Below, piece by piece: positions 59,843-64,000 of a stretch of DNA of 64,000 nucleotides. The position numbers and the translations under genes are program-made. Under the pieces are notes generated by a model. The model saw only the letters and a program-made list of their open reading frames with translations. It had not been told where the DNA came from and did not search any database. Positions within the stretch are counted from its first letter, which is position 1, and each line of letters begins with the position of its first letter. This DNA is from Malaya genurostris (lineage: Eukaryota; Arthropoda; Insecta; Diptera; Culicidae): assembly GCF_030247185.1 (NCBI RefSeq), contig NC_080572.1, positions 231,013,336 to 231,077,335 of the forward strand, in the 5' to 3' direction.

Positions 59843-60010
59843 ATGCAGGCTGCTGTCGAGACAAAGCAAGCAAAAGTTTCGGCCAAACATCTAGCTGGTC
59901 ATATAGCAGATGCTTCGGCTAAGAAAAAACGTGGAAGACAGGCCAAATCAACACCAAAGGCGCCACCATCCAAATCATCGACCAAGAGAGCCAAGGTGAA
60001 GTCACCATAA
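59843..60010 (+). pseudogene. Basic, lysine-rich C-terminal coding remnant
   Basis: An open frame from ATG 59843 to TAA 60008-60010 encodes 55 residues, mostly Lys, Ala and Ser: it contains AKKKRGRQAKSTPKAPPSK and ends TKRAKVKSP. KKKRGR resembles an AT-hook core and KRAKVK a nuclear-localisation signal. Composition and place inside the TIR element suggest the end of the element's lost transposase or accessory protein; this is inference, and no catalytic motif is present. Confidence 0.4.
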
Positions 60011-60339
60011 AAAATGAAGACTTTTGTCCAAAACTCTTCCAAAAAGAAAAAAATCTGTTTTTTTTTTAATAACTGCAGTCTTTACATATATTTTTCCACT
60101 TTTAGTGAAATTTCTTAGGATGCCGGTAGCCGAACACCTTTTTTGAAATGACCAAAATTTATCACTTTACTAAATTGATAATATTTTTTTACAATCGATT
60201 GAATCAACTTAGTTTCTTATTAAGTAGTTAGCTAGGAACTTTAGCTTTCCATTGATGCATATATGTCCGCATAATGTGCACTTAGTCAGAAATTATAAGC
60301 TTAAAAGAAAAGGGTGCCGGTAATCGAACACTCCCCGTA

Positions 60340-61134
60340 AGGGTACAGAGGGTACAGAGAATTTATATTCGTATTCATTCCAGGGAACTAAATGCATTCA
60401 ATAATTAATACAAATTGAATTTAAAATGTTTCATTCATTATATCAACTATTTAGTTTTTTTTTATGAAATAGAACATGATCATTTTTTAAAAAAAACATT
60501 ATATTGACAATAATCAGCTAAGAATTCGTTTTAAATAACAATAATGAATTTAAAAAAATCTATCATTGAATTTACACACAATCGCACGAACGCCACCAAA
60601 GTACGGGTTTCACCGGAAGTCGGTTTTGGCATTTAAAATGCTTTACTCTTCACTTTTTCTGTTATATAATTTTGAATGATAATAACTCAGTCATTTGCTG
60701 CTGGATTGACATAATTTACCAATCAATCGACCCAGAAACATTTAACTTAAACATGTATGGCAACGTCGCTTCAGTATTTCAATAGCATACTATTGAAAAA
60801 TTGGTTTGAAACGACCTACGTTTTCGGGAACCAATCACAGCATGCTATCAAGATGTCATCCGTGTCAAGTCTCTTGCATGGCCAACGGTTTTACCGTACA
60901 ATTAACAGCTGATCGGTATTCCATATACTCAAGCGAACACGTTGTGTAGCAGACGGAAACGGCACCCACACCCCGCACAAAAGCGAGTATTCAGCGAGTG
61001 AATTGGTGTAGCTTATTTTTTGTCATCCACTCACAAACACACAAGCTACCTTGATAGGCCACGTTGACAGGCCACCGCCTGAAGCTAAATTTTTAGAATG
61101 TCCCCTTTACTGGAATGGGGATTCGCTCTACTGG
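60340..61134. other. Non-coding, partly unique DNA
   Basis: AT-rich until about 60580, then more complex, with 'GCACCCACACCCCGCACAAA' near 60960. No frame or repeat partner identified. Confidence 0.4.
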
Positions 61135-61262
61135 GAAGGCAAAAGATTCTTTGGTTTCTAGTAGCAACACGCATCGTAATAAAAATCTCTCGCTGCCCAA
61201 ATAAATCTGTCACTGATTGATATTCATTGACTTGCGAAAATTCAAAACTTGATACTGATCGG
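61135..61262 (+). repeat. Dispersed repeat F, copy 2
   Basis: Partner of 40378-40510, same orientation: 'GGTTTCTAGTAGCAACACGC' and a 'TGATACTGATCGG' end. Confidence 0.5.
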
Positions 61263-61268
61263 TAATTG

Positions 61269-62053
61269 AAGGGTGATTTTTAAAGGATTTGATTTAAAAA
61301 AAATGAGAAAATTTTATGAAATTTTTATTGGAACCAATAGAACGATCAAAACAATTTAATGTTGGCAGCGGCTCCGCTTTAGATGGCCAAGGGCACGGTC
61401 AAATTTTGGCACATTCTATCAAACATACCGACCGATATTTCACGAATCAATGCTTCAATATAGGCTTCCAGTGCGTCAATCGTTGCTGGTCTATCCTGGC
61501 CCCAGAAAAAATAGTCCCAAGACGTTAAATCGCACGATATAGACGGCCAATTGACGGGATTAAAACGTGAGATAAACTGTTCACCGAAGGCGGCTCTCAA
61601 TTTGGTCACTGTTCCACGTGCCGTGTGGAATGTGGTACCGTATTGCTGAAACCACAAGTCAGGCATTCCAAATTCTTCCATTTTAGACAAAATTCGTCAA
61701 TCATCACACGGTAGCGCTTGCCGGCCCATGATGCGACCGGCTCATAATCCACATCAAACAGTAGCTTTTATGAGATGCATTAGTAGCTCTTGCTTTTGGC
61801 TGGTCGTCACTCCGGATGCGGCAAATTTACCTGTTGATGTACCCATTCAACCAGAAATGAGCTTTATCGCTGAACACAATTTTTCGATGCGATCTCAATC
61901 TCTCTTCACCGGGGTTGACTTTTGACAGTTAAATTCAATGATTTGCAAGTGTTGTTCGTTCGTCAGTCGATTCATGATTAATTTATAGACCAAACAGAAT
62001 AAGTATGACAATGGCCAAATGTTGCCAAAAAGATACCAGTAAAAAATCAGCCT
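61269..62053 (-). mobile_element. IS630/Tc1-mariner-like element, internally deleted
   Basis: Left end 'AAGGGTGATTTTTAAAGG' (61269) and a degraded right end whose inverse starts AAGGCTGATTTTTTACTGG (to 62053). The transposase between them has the N-terminus and the catalytic half with a deletion between. Target duplication not clear. Confidence 0.6.
61379..61975 (-). pseudogene. IS630/Tc1-mariner-type transposase, broken
   Basis: From ATG at 61975 the start MNRLTNEQHLQIIEFNCQKS is the usual N-terminus of a widespread insect transposase group. After a large deletion, HRKIVFSDKAHFWLNGYIN carries the first catalytic Asp (normally SDEAHF). From 61690 an open frame has FGMPDLWFQQYGTTFHTARG (the second Asp, usually QQDGA, is changed to Tyr) and VNWPSISCDLTSWDYFFWG with the third Asp. 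One catalytic residue is thus lost as well as the middle of the protein. Inactive. Confidence 0.82.
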
Positions 62054-63924
62054 TTATTATGACATTCTCAATAATAGATAATTTTCAACGGTATTTAAAG
62101 TAGATGGGAATCACACCATCTGCAATGAGTTTTAACACGGACGGTGCATTTGACAAGCCTCATCACCAACTTCCTCGAAATGAGCAAAAAACAAACGCAT
62201 AAACACATACTCCGTTGAACATTTGTGCGCCCAACAATGGTAGTAAAACGATTACAGAACAAAACAAATCAAGCAGAAATAAGAGGGTACTACATACTAA
62301 GCTACAGTCCGACCAATTCTGGGAAGGATTCACACTGTAAGACATCCATCTGAACGAGCAATAATCGTAAAGCAATAAAATTTAATAGCAAACGCGCCAA
62401 ACACTTGCCGAGACGATTATCGCACAAATGGTTACATTGCATTGAGGACTGAATCGTGCAGCTTCTGGACCCGGCGGGATTCTTTCTAAGATTCTCAGAA
62501 ATTGTACTCGGAGATTTTCCCGCGTCGTGCTTTATCCGTGCGATTTCCGTTTAAAGAAGTTGACTGCGATGGCGATTGGCATTGCCGGAGGCACATCATC
62601 GGCGGTTTATTGCCCGTTGCTCAGATTGTGGTAACCTAATGAATGTATAATTTCATAACTTTTATACAAGCTTCCTAAACCCCACTTAGGGTCAATGAGG
62701 GAAAGAAGGGGTTTCTTCGAAGGATACATTTGTTTTCGAGGCGGAGAAAAGATCGTTGCGTAAAATGTTATTTTTATAATTTTTTGCTGTGTGTACAACA
62801 ATTTAATTTTTTTAAACTTAAATAATGTAGCCAGAATAATCATTTACTAGTGGGCCCGTGCTTTCGCATTGTGTATGTAGGTTTATGGGGTGGTACGGAA
62901 GAATAAGGGAACACGAAGTTTCAAATGAATTGGTTCTTTCCTTGATATCACACCTAAAAAACAATCGTGTAAATTTGCGTTACACCTATTTAATGCACTC
63001 TGCTATATTTTTAAGTGCTAGAACATGTAAATTCACACTCCTGCTTGAAGAGCTGAATGTGTTTGACACATATTCTAATGTGTGGATTTCTGTCAGCTGT
63101 AAATTTCATAATTTCAGACAGCGTGAAGGTCACTGCAAGGGAAATGAATGTGTAAAAGTATTGTGTAGATATCTGAGCCTAGGTGGTTAATTGTAGGTTT
63201 TACCTTGTTCACATATGTCCAGGCACATGAGAAGTAAACATTCCAAAACAATGCATGAATCTAATCGAAGAAATCTAACAGTCTGGAAGCATAGAAATCC
63301 GGAAATCAAAAGGCGTTTCAGTCTTTTATTTGCACTACATCGTTGCAGTTCTACAGCAAGGCTTGCAAAAACGAGCGAAAATGATGTAAACATAAACAGT
63401 ATCCGGCGATTATGATGTACACATAAAGTTGAATCGGCCTTGCGCGCACGAAGGACAATTAAACTTGGATTTATTTATTTGGTGGGCATTTAGAGAGAAA
63501 ATAAGGGCGTTTAACGCACACCTATGGGGTTTATGCAAAACCAGTACATACCCCATATTTGCAGGTTGGAGTTTACAGGACCTTATTTTTGGAACAAAGC
63601 CGAAATGGGACATTATCAAAATAAAGCATAGAGAAAATATAGAGAGATTTTGTTGGTTGCGACAAATTCCTTCTATACCGGCCAAAAGATCGGAAAAAGC
63701 AAGATGAATTGAATTGCGACAGTAAATCCTTGTATGTATACCCCAAATCAGTTCCAGAAAAGTCTTCAATTTATGAAACTACTTTTACGTTTCGTCTTCG
63801 ACTCTTCAGTGCATTAGTAGTTTATGGTGTTTATGTTTATGGCCAACGCCACTCAACTATACAACAATTGTGCAACTGCTCTATCAATTGAACTACTTTA
63901 GGAATGGAGTTCCAAAAGATCGCT
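62054..63924. other. Mostly unique non-coding DNA
   Basis: 62400-62640 is GC-richer and of high complexity. Plus frames at 62858-63190 (110 codons) and 63429-63707 (92 codons) and a minus frame at 63410-63769 (119 codons) overlap one another on both strands and show no domain; I do not call them genes. Confidence 0.35.
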
Positions 63925-64000
63925 TCAACAACCAGCATAACCCAAACCGATTCGTATGGCCATATGACGGATAAATTACAACAGTTTTAAGTCCAACTTT
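63925..64000 (-). repeat. R-family fragment, cut by the window edge
   Basis: 'CCAAACCGATTCGTATGGCC' and 'ATAAATTACAACAGTTTTAAG' match R1 at 14070-14150 in the same orientation. It starts abruptly at about 63925 and continues past the window. Confidence 0.75.

Larger units (their letters stand above)
58392..60337 (-). mobile_element. TIR element, family V, copy B (1.95 kb)
   Basis: TA at 58390-58391 and 60338-60339; ends 'GGGGGAAGATGTTCGGTTACC' like and, inverted, 'GGGGAGTGTTCGATTACCGG'. Subterminal copies of the GGTTACCGG word lie near 59798 and 60122. Colinear, inverted, with copy A (31947-32806) except for two differences: a 1031-bp nested fold-back (58558-59588) and a segment around 59843-60010 with coding sequence that copy A lacks. 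Confidence 0.85.

Noticed and set aside
62858..63769. Overlapping 92-119-codon frames on both strands
   Set aside because: They overlap antisense to one another, show no domain, and have no context supporting a gene.

Overview
The window looks like AT-rich, repeat-dense nuclear DNA of a dipteran insect, most probably a mosquito. The basis is its repeat content: several Tc1/mariner families including DD37E (ITmD37E-type) transposases known from mosquitoes, non-LTR retrotransposon remnants, a tRNA-derived SINE, many MITE-like elements, long pure CA and AT microsatellites, and one stretch that reads like a long insect 5' untranslated exon. The species cannot be named from this sequence. No intact protein-coding gene was found: every recognisable coding stretch is a transposon remnant with frameshifts, stops or deletions.

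Layout. 1-9 kb: featureless AT-rich DNA, one arm of a dispersed repeat pair (copy D1), a 2 kb long-terminal-inverted-repeat element (5305-7350), and a copy of an abundant family here called R, whose internal CA tract has grown to about 300 bp. 9.3-13.4 kb: a giant fold-back with arms over 1 kb. 13.4-20 kb: more R copies and a unique stretch with a precursor-like hairpin. 20.5-24.5 kb: a mariner fragment and a 5'-truncated LINE on the minus strand, split by a TTAA-flanked MITE. 25-32.8 kb: MITEs, repeat copy D2, a degenerate short-period repeat field, the inverted partner of the large R copy, a near-perfect 106-bp palindrome, and a TIR element with the end GGTTACCGGCACC.

33.2-36.1 kb is different: higher GC, unique, with a consensus minus-strand splice donor at 33194, a DRE-type TATCGATA box at 34418 and a purine-rich leader between them. 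My best reading is the promoter and non-coding first exon of a minus-strand gene; the repeat-rich DNA below 33194 would then be its first intron. This is inference.

36-62 kb is a transposon graveyard dominated by IS630/Tc1/mariner elements, many with TA target duplications: a 3.9 kb DD37E element swollen by later insertions, its 0.5 kb deletion derivative, three copies of a second DD37E family, a mariner nested inside one of those, an almost complete DD34D mariner keeping all three catalytic aspartates, an internally deleted IS630-like copy, and a LINE 3' half with RT and RNase H. Several nested insertions can be ordered in time because an uninterrupted relative lies in the same window. I found no previously undescribed functional gene system; the most useful leads are the fold-backs with empty-site comparisons, the candidate promoter/exon and two hairpins.
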